Assembly: GCA_023807065.1 (NCBI GenBank)
Contig: JAJJLU010003902.1
Coordinates: 1 to 25,008, forward strand
Length of the DNA: 25,008 nucleotides
Reading direction: 5' to 3'
Origin: Isotricha intestinalis
Lineage: Eukaryota; Ciliophora; Litostomatea; Vestibuliferida; Isotrichidae
Shown here: in pieces, positions 1 to 8,528 of the stretch
How positions within the stretch are numbered: position 1 is the first letter of the stretch
How the letters are laid out: each line of letters begins with the position of its first letter
The notes under the pieces: model-generated
Seen by the model: the letters and a program-made list of their open reading frames with translations, nothing else
Databases searched by the model: none
Told to the model about the DNA's origin: nothing
Made by a program: the position numbers and the translations under genes

Positions 1-377
1 CTCTTTTTATATAAGAATTTATATATTTAGTAATTGATATTTTTAATTTTTCAAAAATAAAAATATTTGTTTTTGATTTTGAAATGAAAAATTTTTCTGT
101 TTTTTTTTTTGTTTAATTATTTCCATAGTTTTTTCAAATTAATTAGAATATATAAAATAAATAACACTTACAATAATCTAATATATTTTAATTATAATAA
201 TTATTGTTTAAAATACTTAAAAAACAATAAATAAAAATCAGAATATTTTCCAAAAAAAAAATTAAATAAATTATTTAAAAACTTTTATTAAATTTTACTA
301 ACATATAATTTATAATCATTTTTTTTAATTTGAATTATTTCTTTTTAAAACCATCTTTAAATAAATTAAAAAACTTT
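1..377. other. AT-rich intergenic DNA, no gene seen
   Basis: This stretch is downstream of the minus-strand helical-repeat gene and runs to the window edge. It is almost pure A/T with many homopolymer runs and stops in all frames. I see no coding-like stretch, RNA gene or repeat in it. Confidence 0.6.
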
Positions 378-2546
378 TTATTTATTTCTAATATATTTAG
401 AAATTAAAGTTTTAATTGAATCAACAGTATCTTCTTCATCATCAGGGTCATAAACTTCTAAAATAGACATAATAACATTATTATTATTATTAAATAAATC
501 TAAAGCAACTTTTTTTTCATTATTATTAAAATTACCCTTTTGTAAAATAGTATTTAAAAGATTATTTAATTGATTAGAATTTCCATTATTATTATTATCA
601 TCATTAATTTGAAATTCATTAATTTTTTTTTGGAATTTTTCAATAAATATTTCAATATTTTCTTCTAATCCTTCAACATCATCAACATCATTTAAATAAA
701 CTTCCCAAAAAGAACATAACATTTCATTTTTTTCTTTATATTCTTTTAAAAGAAAATGATATACTTTATTATCTAATTTATTATTATCTAACATTTTTTT
801 TATAAATGATTCAAAAGAATTTGAATCTTGAATTGGTTGAATTTTATCTTTTGATGTATTTTTTTTAAAGTTTGATTTTTTTTTAGTTTCTGATAATAAA
901 TTTAAAAGAACTTTTTTTGTTAAAGATAATTTATTCTTTTGAAATTTATTAAATATTGCCATTATTTTATCATTGTTTGTTGATAATAAATTTAATATAT
1001 TATTTTTTTCATCTTCATTAAAAGCCATTCCATTAATCACTTTAATAAATTCATTAATTTTTTTTTGTGAAACTCCAGGAATATTAATATTACTTATTTT
1101 ACTTTCAATTTTTTTATCATTATCATCATCATTTTTTTTCAAAGATTTATTTTTATTATCATTATTATTAATTAAATTTAATTTAAAAATATTATTATCT
1201 TTCTTATCAGAACTTTTATTACTACTATTATCACTATTATCATCATCAAAATCAGAAGAGTCATTTTCTTTTTCAGAAGATTCATTTTCTGATTCTTCTT
1301 CACTTTCTTCTTCTTCTTCTTCTTCTTCTTTTTCTTGGATGTATTTATCTATTATTTCTCTTATTTCACTTATTAATTCTTCTATATTTTTTTTTTTTAG
1401 AAAATTATTATATATATTTATTATATTCTCATTATTTTCTTCTATTAATTGATCATATGTTTCTAATTCATTTTCATTAAAGTTTTTAAATAATTTTGTA
1501 TGAAGTTTATTATTATAATATTCTTTTATATATTCTTTTGTTTCTGAATTTATTGATGATGTATCTTTTATGTGAAAAGAATTGTTAAATAATTCTATTT
1601 TTTGCTTTGGAATCAAAGATGATAAATCATATTTTAATAATGAAATTATATCTTCTGATAAATCTGATATAAAGTTCTTTTTAAGTAATTTTTTTTGAAT
1701 TTTTTCTACTTTTTTTATTATTTTTTCTTCTTTTTTAATTGAAGAATTTTGTTTTACTTTTTCAATTCTTTCTCTATAAACATTTATAATTGTATTTAAA
1801 TTAGTTAATAATTTTTCTTTATTATTATTAATAGAAAAATCATCTAAAGCTTCATAAATTTGTTCATTATTTTCTTGCATTAATTTATTTACAATAATCA
1901 AATCATTTTTATTAATTAAATCTTTAATAGAATCAATATAATTATTATAATTAATTGAATTTTTTTTTTGAGAATTTTCATCTGATTCATAAATATCATC
2001 TAAGATAGGATTTATTTGAATAACTAATTTTTTTAAATCTTTTCCATGATTAATATATAATTTAAATAATTCTAAAATTTCATCATTTTGTTCTATTATT
2101 AATTGTCTTAAAACATTAAATTTATTTTCATCAATTAATTTAGCATTAAATAATTTAAAAGCTATTTGTTCATTTGGATCTTTTTTATTATTAATTAAAG
2201 AATTTTCTTTTTTTCCTTTTGGACTTGAATCTGAATAATTATTATATATATTTGTAATTTGAGAACTTGAAGTAGAAATTTTTGAATTTGGAGAAGAATC
2301 TTTTAAAACAATAAAATAAAAAGAACTATAATCAGAAGTTAAATGATTATTATTTATTGCACTTGATAAAGTATAATAATTTCCATATGAATCTCTTATT
2401 CCTTTTACACATGATGGACTTACATTTAATATTGTTGCTATTAAATCACGTAATTCATTTTCATTTCCTCCTAATTCTAATGTAAATACATCATCACTTA
2501 TTGGAGATATTAATTTTATTAATCTATTATTGAAAAAAGAATTCAT
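378..2546 (-). CDS. Helical-repeat protein with possible ubiquitin-like N-terminus
   Basis: The 722-residue protein is not one I can name. Residues about 8-82 form a compact, non-repetitive segment with beta-strand-like alternation and a central 'D-S-Y-G-N' turn, which could be a ubiquitin-like fold (inference). The rest carries at least six copies of a roughly 60-70 residue all-helical unit, at about 127-186, 201-262, 345-405, 494-553, 578-645 and 658-721. The core of each is L-x5-N-x2-I/L-x3-F/Y, for example LIIEQNDEILELF, LMQENNEQIYEAL, LIEENNENIINIY and LLSTNNDKIMAIF. A weaker unit may lie near 293-330. A poly-Glu/Ser/Asp linker (about 405-480) separates units four and five. Such repeats usually act as scaffolds, but no partner is visible. 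The ATG at 2546 is the first in frame; stop is TAA. It diverges from the Myb gene. Confidence 0.85.
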   Translation of the reverse strand: MNSFFNNRLIKLISPISDDVFTLELGGNENELRDLIATILNVSPSCVKGIRDSYGNYYTLSSAINNNHLTSDYSSFYFIVLKDSSPNSKISTSSSQITNIYNNYSDSSPKGKKENSLINNKKDPNEQIAFKLFNAKLIDENKFNVLRQLIIEQNDEILELFKLYINHGKDLKKLVIQINPILDDIYESDENSQKKNSINYNNYIDSIKDLINKNDLIIVNKLMQENNEQIYEALDDFSINNNKEKLLTNLNTIINVYRERIEKVKQNSSIKKEEKIIKKVEKIQKKLLKKNFISDLSEDIISLLKYDLSSLIPKQKIELFNNSFHIKDTSSINSETKEYIKEYYNNKLHTKLFKNFNENELETYDQLIEENNENIINIYNNFLKKKNIEELISEIREIIDKYIQEKEEEEEEEESEEESENESSEKENDSSDFDDDNSDNSSNKSSDKKDNNIFKLNLINNNDNKNKSLKKNDDDNDKKIESKISNINIPGVSQKKINEFIKVINGMAFNEDEKNNILNLLSTNNDKIMAIFNKFQKNKLSLTKKVLLNLLSETKKKSNFKKNTSKDKIQPIQDSNSFESFIKKMLDNNKLDNKVYHFLLKEYKEKNEMLCSFWEVYLNDVDDVEGLEENIEIFIEKFQKKINEFQINDDNNNNGNSNQLNNLLNTILQKGNFNNNEKKVALDLFNNNNNVIMSILEVYDPDDEEDTVDSIKTLISKYIRNK

Positions 2547-2816
2547 TTAAAATATGAAAATTTATTATTTTTTATATTAAAATAAATATAATTGAATCAA
2601 AATAATATAAATCATTTTCTTATTAATTATTTTATTAAATATTCAATTATTTGCTATTATTTCTATTTTATTGTTTAATTCTTTTTTTGGCTTTTTTACT
2701 AGTTTTATTGATGGGTTATGATAGTAAATTATATATGATATTACTTTTTTTTTATAAATAAAAATATTTAGAAAAAAAAAATTAAAGAATTTAATGTATT
2801 TAAATAATATAAAAAA
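2547..2816. promoter_or_regulatory. Divergent promoter gap between repeat-protein and Myb genes
   Basis: This 270-bp gap separates two start codons pointing away from each other, so it should hold both promoters. No defined motif stands out from the A/T background. The minus strand at 2643-2740 stays open and is slightly richer in G/C, but it has no start codon of its own. Confidence 0.4.
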
Positions 2817-3644
2817 ATGGGAGAAGAAGTTCGAAAAGAAAAAATATTTATAATTAAAAAAGTGATAAATCAAAAAAAATGGTCAAAAGAAGAAGATAAA
2901 GAATTAATAGATTTAGTCCAAAAAAATAATGAAAAGAACTGGAAAGAAATATCATCTCATTTTCACAAAAAAACACCTCTTCAATGTTTCAGTAGATATA
3001 TGAGAATAAAGCCAGGAATAAATAAAGGTTTTTGGAAGAAAGAAGAAGATGATTTAATATTAAATTTAATTGGGTTATATGGTACTTCATGGTCAAAAAT
3101 AAGTAAAATAATAAAAACTAGAAATGGGAAACAAATAAGAGATAGATATATAAATATTTTAGCTCCAAATATTAATAAAAATAAATTTTCACCTGAAGAA
3201 GATAATTTACTGATTAATTTATATAAACAATATGGTGCTAAATGGTCAATTATAAAAAAATATTTTAAAGATAGAACTACAGATATGATAAAAAATAGAT
3301 ATCATTCTACTTTAAAGAAAAAATATGAAGAATTAGATAATAATAAAAATATTAAGAATGATTATAATAATAATATAATAAATATTAAAAAAAATAATTC
3401 TGAGAAAAAATTTGTAAATAATAATAATATAAATAATAAAGAAATTATTTCTTCAACTGAATCATCATCAAGTCATAATAAAGATTATTCTTCGACAATT
3501 TCTAAATTGTCGTATCCTCCTTCTTCTATTCCTATTAAACAGGAAAAAGAAGATAGGAAAAATATTGATAATCAAACTAATAATCTTTTTAATAATGATT
3601 TCTTCGGTTATGATATTGATGATGATGATGAATTTATGCAGTAA
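2817..3644 (+). CDS. Three-repeat Myb (SANT) DNA-binding protein
   Basis: The 275-residue protein has three tandem Myb repeats at about residues 20-64, 70-116 and 122-170. The spaced aromatic residues of the Myb hydrophobic core are visible: W22-W42-Y61, W73-W92-Y111 and F124-W143-Y162. Each repeat has the acidic EED helix start and a recognition helix, of the RDRY and KNRY type in repeats two and three. This is the 3R-Myb/SNAPC4-like arrangement and implies a nuclear sequence-specific DNA-binding protein. The C-terminal 100 residues are Asn/Ser-rich and end in an acidic D-D-D-D-E tail, which could be an activation region (inference). The start is the first ATG after an A-run, in a typical AAAATG context; stop is TAA. 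Replacing the third Trp with Tyr in all repeats is a common variation. Myb subfamily and targets cannot be told from this sequence. Confidence 0.9.
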   Translation: MGEEVRKEKIFIIKKVINQKKWSKEEDKELIDLVQKNNEKNWKEISSHFHKKTPLQCFSRYMRIKPGINKGFWKKEEDDLILNLIGLYGTSWSKISKIIKTRNGKQIRDRYINILAPNINKNKFSPEEDNLLINLYKQYGAKWSIIKKYFKDRTTDMIKNRYHSTLKKKYEELDNNKNIKNDYNNNIINIKKNNSEKKFVNNNNINNKEIISSTESSSSHNKDYSSTISKLSYPPSSIPIKQEKEDRKNIDNQTNNLFNNDFFGYDIDDDDEFMQ

Positions 3645-3658
3645 AATTTAATTGAATT

Positions 3659-3687
3659 TATGTTATTATTATTTTAATAATAACATA
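3659..3687 (+). other. Perfect 12-bp hairpin just after the Myb stop
   Basis: Positions 3659-3670 and 3676-3687 are exact reverse complements (TATGTTATTATT and AATAATAACATA) around a five-base loop. The hairpin starts 15 bases after the TAA of the Myb gene, inside its probable 3' UTR. All pairs but two are A-T, so chance formation in this background is possible, but a 12-bp perfect stem placed here is notable. Confidence 0.45.
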
Positions 3688-3939
3688 CCAAAAAATATAT
3701 ATATTTTATTAGCATTCTTTGTTCCTGAGTAAAAAAATTTTTTATTTTAAAATTGTTTATATAGAAAACTTAAATTTAATAAAACTAAAAAAATAATTTT
3801 TTTTAAATTTATTAAAATTGGTAATTTAAGGAAATATTCTAAAATTTGAAAAAGGATTAATAGAATATATAAATAATTAAGTTTTTATTTTTAATTTTTT
3901 AATAAAATATATTTTGTAAAAATTATTTATGTTTCAGTT
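3688..3939. other. AT-rich intergenic DNA before the tRNA gene
   Basis: This is A/T-rich spacer between the Myb 3' hairpin and the tRNA gene. I see no open frame of meaningful length and no repeat. Pol III promoter elements of the tRNA lie inside the tRNA gene itself, not here. Confidence 0.5.
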
Positions 3940-4020
3940 GACACTATGGCCGAGCGGTTAAGGCGTGAGACTTGAAATCTCATAGGGAAACCTGCGCAGG
4001 TTCAAGTCCTGCTGGTGTCG
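3940..4020 (+). tRNA. tRNA-Ser (anticodon TGA)
   Basis: The 81-nt sequence folds as a class II tRNA. The acceptor stem is GACACTA (3940-3946) with TGGTGTC (4013-4019), 7 bp including one G-T pair, and the discriminator is G4020. The D stem is GCC/GGC (3949-3951 with 3962-3964). The anticodon stem TGAGA/TCTCA (3966-3970, 3978-3982) encloses CTTGAAA, with anticodon TGA at 3973-3975, which reads UCA serine codons. A 13-nt variable region with an AGG/CCT stem is typical of tRNA-Ser. The T arm is GCAGG-TTCAAGT-CCTGC (3996-4012). Internal A box (about 3947-3957) and B box (about 3999-4009) are intact. There is no intron and CCA is not encoded. It is the only strongly G/C-balanced segment of the window. 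Confidence 0.97.
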
Positions 4021-4022
4021 AA

Positions 4023-4028
4023 TTTTTT
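4023..4028 (+). terminator. Pol III terminator T6 after tRNA-Ser
   Basis: A run of six T residues begins two bases after the tRNA discriminator base, the standard position and form of an RNA polymerase III terminator. T-runs are frequent in this DNA, so position is the main support. Confidence 0.7.
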
Positions 4029-4042
4029 ATTTAATTAAATAA

Positions 4043-4207
4043 AAGAATGAATTAGAAGGATTAGATAGGAAAACAATAAAATTAAACTTATTAGAAAGTT
4101 TTGAATTTTATTATTCTAAGATTTATTCAGGAAAGAAAGAAGAAAAGAAAAAGGATAATAAAGGAATTAGAGAAAATAAAAATGATAATTCGAAAATTAT
4201 ATATTAA
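4043..4207 (+). pseudogene. Possible ORF relic without a start codon
   Basis: Directly after the tRNA, one frame stays open for 54 codons to a TAA at 4205-4207. Its composition looks coding (Leu, Glu, Phe, Lys mixed, including GKKEEKKKDN), unlike the surrounding spacer. It has no ATG and no visible 3' splice site, so it is either a decayed fragment or an unrecognised exon. I cannot assign it to a family. Confidence 0.2.
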
Positions 4208-4572
4208 ATTTGGAGAATATAATAAGAAAGATGAATAATATGATAGTTTTAAGATTTGGGGAATATTAATATGAGTAAGATTCTTGGGTTTCTTCTTTTT
4301 TTTTATTTAATTAATATAAAATATGAGCCGGAGTTAAACTAACTAACTAACTGACTTATGCATTTTTTATTTAATTTTTTTTTGGTTGTAAAAACAATTA
4401 ATTTTTTTTATTTAAATATTTTAAATAAACTTTTTAATTAAATAAAAAAAAATTTTAGTTTTCTTGAGTAAATAAAAGTAATATAAATAATTATTCTATT
4501 TTATATAAAAAATAAAACTAATTAAAAATATTATGGAAAAACTCTTTACTTATTTAAAATACATATTCGATT
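4208..4572. other. Intergenic DNA with a short AACT tandem repeat
   Basis: This spacer holds no gene I can support. At 4337-4352 the tetranucleotide AACT is repeated four times, next to a small G/C-richer patch (GAGCCGGAG, about 4325-4333). The rest is A/T-rich spacer leading to the 3' end of the minus-strand gene at 4573. Confidence 0.45.
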
Positions 4573-5916
4573 TTATTTATGTTCAAAAAAGCTTTCTATG
4601 ACAAATAATAAATTTCTAACAATAAAAACATTATTATTTCCCTTATATAAATTATTATATTTACTAATTAAATTTTCAGCAATATCATTACAAATATCTT
4701 CATCATAAATTAATTTATTAAGTAACATTTCATTATAATATTGTTTTAATTGATTTAAATTTATTTCTTCAGAATTTTCATCTAAGAATAAATATAATAA
4801 AAATTTAAATTTAATAATAGAATAATCATCAGAAAGTTTTAAAATTTTTAAAAAGCAACTTAAAAAACTTTCAAAATTACATTTATTACCTTTATAAACT
4901 AAATTTCTTAAAGTATCTTCATAAATTTTTTTTTCAGAAATTCCATTTTTTAATAAAAATATTTTAGTTAAATTTAAAAACATTTTATCTTCACAATATA
5001 AAGTTTTATCAGAGATAGTTTTAATTTTAGTATAATTATCAAGCATTTTTCTTAAATATAAATTACTCATCTTTTTATTATAATAAGTAAAAGTAGATAA
5101 ACTTAAATCCTTTTTAAATTGTTCATATTCAAAATTATAAGAATCAGTTCTATAATTTTTTTTTATTGAAGAAGTTTTTCTTTGAAAATCATTTAAATTT
5201 AAATTATTTGAATTATTATTTATTATTCCTCCTAAACTTGTGGTTAAAGTTCTTTGCATTTCATATAATAAATTATTATCAAAAATAATTTCTTCTTCAT
5301 TTTTATTTTGATTTTCAAATAATATTTTATTTATTGAAATTAAATCAAAATTTGTTTTTTCTTTTTTATTATTATAATTTTCTAATTTTTCTTCTTCATT
5401 TAATAAATTTATATAAGATTCATATTCTAACTTTTTATTATAATTTATATTTTTTATTGGTAAAATTGCACTTTGAGAAAATTTTAAAATATTTTCTTCT
5501 TTACTATTTATTTTATCATTTTCTAAATTTTCATCTTTATTTAATAATTTATGTTCAAATGAAAAAGAAATTTGACTTAAAGGAATATAAGATTGTAATG
5601 TTGGATTAATTAATATTGTTAATGGATTATCTTCATTATTAATTTCTTCATCTGAACTTTCATCATTTCTTCTTCTTAAAAGTTTTATTTTTTTCTTTTT
5701 TTCCTCTTTCACAAAAATTTTCTCTAATTCTTTATCTTGTATTTGTTTTATTTCTTTGTTTTTTTTTGTTAAATTATCTTGTATATCTAAAAGTAAACTT
5801 ACTTGAATTATTATTTCTTTGTTGAAATCTTTTATACTTTTTTCTCCACTGACAAAAGAAGATATATTTGAAGTTAAATTTTGAGTTAAAGAATTATATA
5901 ATTCAACGTCAGTCAT
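4573..5916 (-). CDS. Unknown protein with conserved-looking C-terminal helical domain
   Basis: I do not recognise this 447-residue protein. The N-terminal 75 residues are helical and end in a Lys-rich run. They are followed by RRRNDESSDEE (about 81-91), a likely acidic phosphorylation site of casein kinase 2 type. The middle is Asn/Glu-rich linker. Residues about 309-447 look like a folded all-helical domain, with a FLLYLFLDENSEEINLNQL segment (about 372-390) that resembles a degenerate EF-hand pair but lacks the calcium ligands. The start ATG at 5916 lies in an AAA context; stop is TAA. A 158-bp gap separates it from the divergent protease-like gene at 6075. No signal peptide or membrane segment is visible. 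The reading frame is secure; the function is not. Confidence 0.8.
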   Translation of the reverse strand: MTDVELYNSLTQNLTSNISSFVSGEKSIKDFNKEIIIQVSLLLDIQDNLTKKNKEIKQIQDKELEKIFVKEEKKKKIKLLRRRNDESSDEEINNEDNPLTILINPTLQSYIPLSQISFSFEHKLLNKDENLENDKINSKEENILKFSQSAILPIKNINYNKKLEYESYINLLNEEEKLENYNNKKEKTNFDLISINKILFENQNKNEEEIIFDNNLLYEMQRTLTTSLGGIINNNSNNLNLNDFQRKTSSIKKNYRTDSYNFEYEQFKKDLSLSTFTYYNKKMSNLYLRKMLDNYTKIKTISDKTLYCEDKMFLNLTKIFLLKNGISEKKIYEDTLRNLVYKGNKCNFESFLSCFLKILKLSDDYSIIKFKFLLYLFLDENSEEINLNQLKQYYNEMLLNKLIYDEDICNDIAENLISKYNNLYKGNNNVFIVRNLLFVIESFFEHK

Positions 5917-6074
5917 TTTAAAGTAAAAAAATAAATAACATTTCTTATCTAATAAAAAAAAACTAAATTAAATAAAAAACATATAAAAAATCTCTAAAAA
6001 CAAATAAAAAATAAAAAAAAACAAATATAAAAAAGATAATATAAACTAATAACCAAAGATATAATTATAAAAAA
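5917..6074. promoter_or_regulatory. Divergent promoter gap (158 bp)
   Basis: The gap lies between two start codons pointing outward and must carry both promoters. It is made almost entirely of A-rich runs on the plus strand; no discrete element can be named. Confidence 0.4.
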
Positions 6075-7118
6075 ATGAACTTCAAAAAATTAATATTCCT
6101 CCTAAAAATAATGTTAATAATATCAAATGATTTAAAAGTAATAGAAGTAGAAACAGAAGAAAATGGAGAAATAAAAAGTATAAATCCATCAGAAACAGAA
6201 GAATACAAAATAATAAACAAATCATATATTCAATTAAAAAAAAAACCAGAAGTAATAATTCCCTTAATTACTTTAAAAGATATTAATTATGAACCAGTTC
6301 GTCATTTTAAAAATATAACAAATATAATAAGAGAATTAAAAGATCACCATTTAATATCAAATCAATCATTTGCAATAAAAGACAATAAATTATATTATGG
6401 AGGATTAAAAGAATATTTATTAAAAAAAGAATATAAAGAAAGTATTGGATTAAGTTTAAATTTGGAATTAAATTCACAAGAATATTCTTTTCCATTATTT
6501 AATATAAGGTTAAATAATCCTTTAAGTGAAACAACAATAAAATGTTTAAATTATGAAGAATTAAATGGAAATTTTATTTTAAAATCTGATAAACCTTTTG
6601 CGGTTGCAGCTCCACTACTAAATTTTAATAATTTAATATATAATCTCAGTTATTTTAAAGAGTGTGATTTAATTAGTCTGTCTGAAAAACAAAAAACACC
6701 TTCTCATATTCATTGTTCAAAATTTAAAATTGAAGAATTGAAAACTTCGGTGCCTGATTTTGTTTTTGAAATTGGAAATTATAAATTTACTCCTAAAAGA
6801 GAAAATCTTTTTGATAATGAGTTATTTTTTATTTATAGAGGAAATGATTTGGATAAATGGAATTTTTTTGGTAGTTTATGTGAAAATTTTGTCTTTGTTT
6901 TTGATGCTTATCATAAAAAATTAAATGTTTATTTTAATGTTAATGAAGTAAAAGGTTTTAATATTGAAAAAGGAAAAGATTATGCAGCTCTTTGGAAATT
7001 AAATTATTTTTACATCTTTTTGATTTTTATTTTTGTTCTTTTCCTCTTTGTAGGAAAGCAATTTTTCAAAAAAAATAATTATAAAAATGATAATGAAGAA
7101 GAGTTAGTTTCTCTTTAA
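6075..7118 (+). CDS. Membrane-anchored pepsin-like protein, probably catalytically dead
   Basis: The 347-residue protein has a hydrophobic signal-like N-terminus (1-17) and one membrane segment near the end (about 311-329), giving a luminal domain and a short acidic cytosolic tail. The domain follows the second half of A1 aspartic proteases. FKNITNIIRELKDHHLI...FAI (78-101) and YYGG (107-110) match the helix and 'GG' region before the inter-lobe strand. The strand that normally carries the second D-T/S-G reads FILKSD (167-172) and is still followed by the AAP-LLNF segment. After it come C197 and C214, the VPDFVFEI strand (227-234), W262-x3-G266, and F276-D277 ('vFD'). No D-T/S-G occurs anywhere, and the first lobe with its active-site Asp is mostly missing. 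A non-catalytic role is inferred. Start context is AAAATG; stop TAA. It is followed 165 bp later by a coiled-coil gene. Confidence 0.6.
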   Translation: MNFKKLIFLLKIMLIISNDLKVIEVETEENGEIKSINPSETEEYKIINKSYIQLKKKPEVIIPLITLKDINYEPVRHFKNITNIIRELKDHHLISNQSFAIKDNKLYYGGLKEYLLKKEYKESIGLSLNLELNSQEYSFPLFNIRLNNPLSETTIKCLNYEELNGNFILKSDKPFAVAAPLLNFNNLIYNLSYFKECDLISLSEKQKTPSHIHCSKFKIEELKTSVPDFVFEIGNYKFTPKRENLFDNELFFIYRGNDLDKWNFFGSLCENFVFVFDAYHKKLNVYFNVNEVKGFNIEKGKDYAALWKLNYFYIFLIFIFVLFLFVGKQFFKKNNYKNDNEEELVSL

Positions 7119-7283
7119 ATATTATTTTTATTTTTTATTTAACAAAAACTGGATTTGAGTTGAGTTTATAATTTTTTTTTTTTTTTTCTCCAAATTTTTT
7201 TTATTTTTTTATTTTAATTAATTTTTATAATATATTTTTACTTATTAAATTTAATCTTAAAATTTATTTTTTTTAAAGAAAAA

Positions 7284-8411
7284 ATGAATATTTCAAATAC
7301 TGAAATTCCAATTGAAGAAATAGAAAATAGAGAAAAAGTTTATGAATTATATTATTATATTTTGGAAGAAATAAAAGGGAAAAAAATAAAAATAGATCCA
7401 AAAGAATATGGAGATTTAATTGCAACAACAACAATTTCAACAATAATTCATTATATAAAAGAATCAATTCCAATATTAATAAATAAGAAAATAGAAGAAT
7501 CAAAAATAAAAAAAAAAGAAAATGAAAATTTAAAAGAAGTAAAAGATGAAAGAAATTTATATGAAAATCAATTAAAACATTTAGAAAGTGAATTAAGATT
7601 TTATATGAAAAAATGTTTACAATATAAAATTCAAAGAGAAAGTTTAGAATTAAGATTAAGAGCATATATGGAAATGGAAATTGAGTTTGAAAATATGAAA
7701 GAGAAAGTAAAATATGAAGGAGGTGAATTTTTACATAATGATAGAAAAGAAAATGAAATTGAAATTTTAAGAAGAGAAAATTCAAATTTAAAAAATGCAA
7801 TTAATAAAATTGAAGATGAAAAAAAATTAATTGAATTAAAAAGAGAAAATGATCAAAAATCAATATTAAATTTAAAGAATCAAATGGAAAAATTAGAAAA
7901 AAAAATATATAAATTAGAGAAAGAAAAGAATAATTATAATTCAAATCAAAATAATATAAATATAAATATAAATAACAATGGTAAAACATCATCAAAATGG
8001 ATAATAAAAAGAGATAATAATGATAATAATACTATTCAAAATAAAAATCATTATGAACATAGAACATCGAATTTACATTTAATTGATAATGCAGTTTTTG
8101 CATCAACATATTATAAAATATTAAATAATTTATCACATAAATCTACTTTAAGTCCTAATAAAATATCAAGACATTATCATAAAACAAATTCACTAAATAA
8201 TATTAATGATGATAAAAATTATAGTTTAAATAGTAATAATAATTATAATAAAATTAGCTTTGTTTCTAATAGGAAATTCCCTATTAATAGAGATATTAAT
8301 AAACAAACAATTTCTGCTTTTTCTAGAATTTATATTAATAATAGTAAATGTTATAAAAGTGGAAATAGATCTAATAATACTATTAGGAATAAATCTGCTG
8401 AAAATTATTAA
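7284..8411 (+). CDS. Coiled-coil protein with a conserved-looking central block
   Basis: The 375-residue protein starts with a short globular helical segment (about 12-68). A long heptad-patterned coiled coil covers about 72-218, and the tail from about 219 is Asn/Ser-rich and probably disordered. Within the coil, residues about 120-170 are less repetitive and more distinctive, including MEIEFENMKEKVKYEGGEF and NDRKENEIEILRRENSNLK. This block resembles coiled-coil proteins I associate with ciliates and flagellates, but I cannot name the family, so a cytoskeletal or ciliary role is only a guess. There is no signal peptide or membrane segment. The ATG at 7284 is preceded by an A-run; stop is TAA. 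It is tandem to the protease-like gene and convergent with the EF-hand gene at 8529. Confidence 0.8.
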   Translation: MNISNTEIPIEEIENREKVYELYYYILEEIKGKKIKIDPKEYGDLIATTTISTIIHYIKESIPILINKKIEESKIKKKENENLKEVKDERNLYENQLKHLESELRFYMKKCLQYKIQRESLELRLRAYMEMEIEFENMKEKVKYEGGEFLHNDRKENEIEILRRENSNLKNAINKIEDEKKLIELKRENDQKSILNLKNQMEKLEKKIYKLEKEKNNYNSNQNNINININNNGKTSSKWIIKRDNNDNNTIQNKNHYEHRTSNLHLIDNAVFASTYYKILNNLSHKSTLSPNKISRHYHKTNSLNNINDDKNYSLNSNNNYNKISFVSNRKFPINRDINKQTISAFSRIYINNSKCYKSGNRSNNTIRNKSAENY

Positions 8412-8528
8412 AATTAATATCTTTTTTTTTATTTTTTTTATTCATACATAAATTATTGTTTTTATAATTAATTAAAATTTTAATGTTTTTATATATTTAT
8501 TTTTTTTTATTCACAAATGTTATTTCAT

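Noticed and set aside
973..1452. Plus-strand open frame rich in Ser and Leu
   Set aside because: It is the mirror of the poly-Glu/Asp/Asn coding region of the helical-repeat gene; its composition is explained by that gene's codons.
2643..2873. Minus-strand 76-codon frame before the Myb gene
   Set aside because: Its first part is antisense to the Myb start and is Phe/Tyr/Lys low complexity. Only the last 30 codons look protein-like, and they have no start or clear splice site.
4337..4352. AACT x4 as a telomere-like or internal telomeric repeat
   Set aside because: Four copies only and not a known ciliate telomere unit (C4A2 or C4A4 types), so treated as a microsatellite.
4225..4356. Possible C/D-box snoRNA (GATGAAT and CTGA sequences)
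   Set aside because: The boxes are about 120 nt apart, have no closing stem, and short matches are expected by chance in this DNA.
6075..7118. PIG-X/PBN1-like GPI-mannosyltransferase subunit
   Set aside because: Signal peptide and single C-terminal membrane segment fit, but the internal motifs match the pepsin second lobe better and the His-containing PIG-X block is missing.
7273..7995. Minus-strand Leu/Phe-rich open frames
   Set aside because: They are antisense to the coiled-coil gene, whose A-rich sense strand yields Leu/Phe-rich mirror frames.
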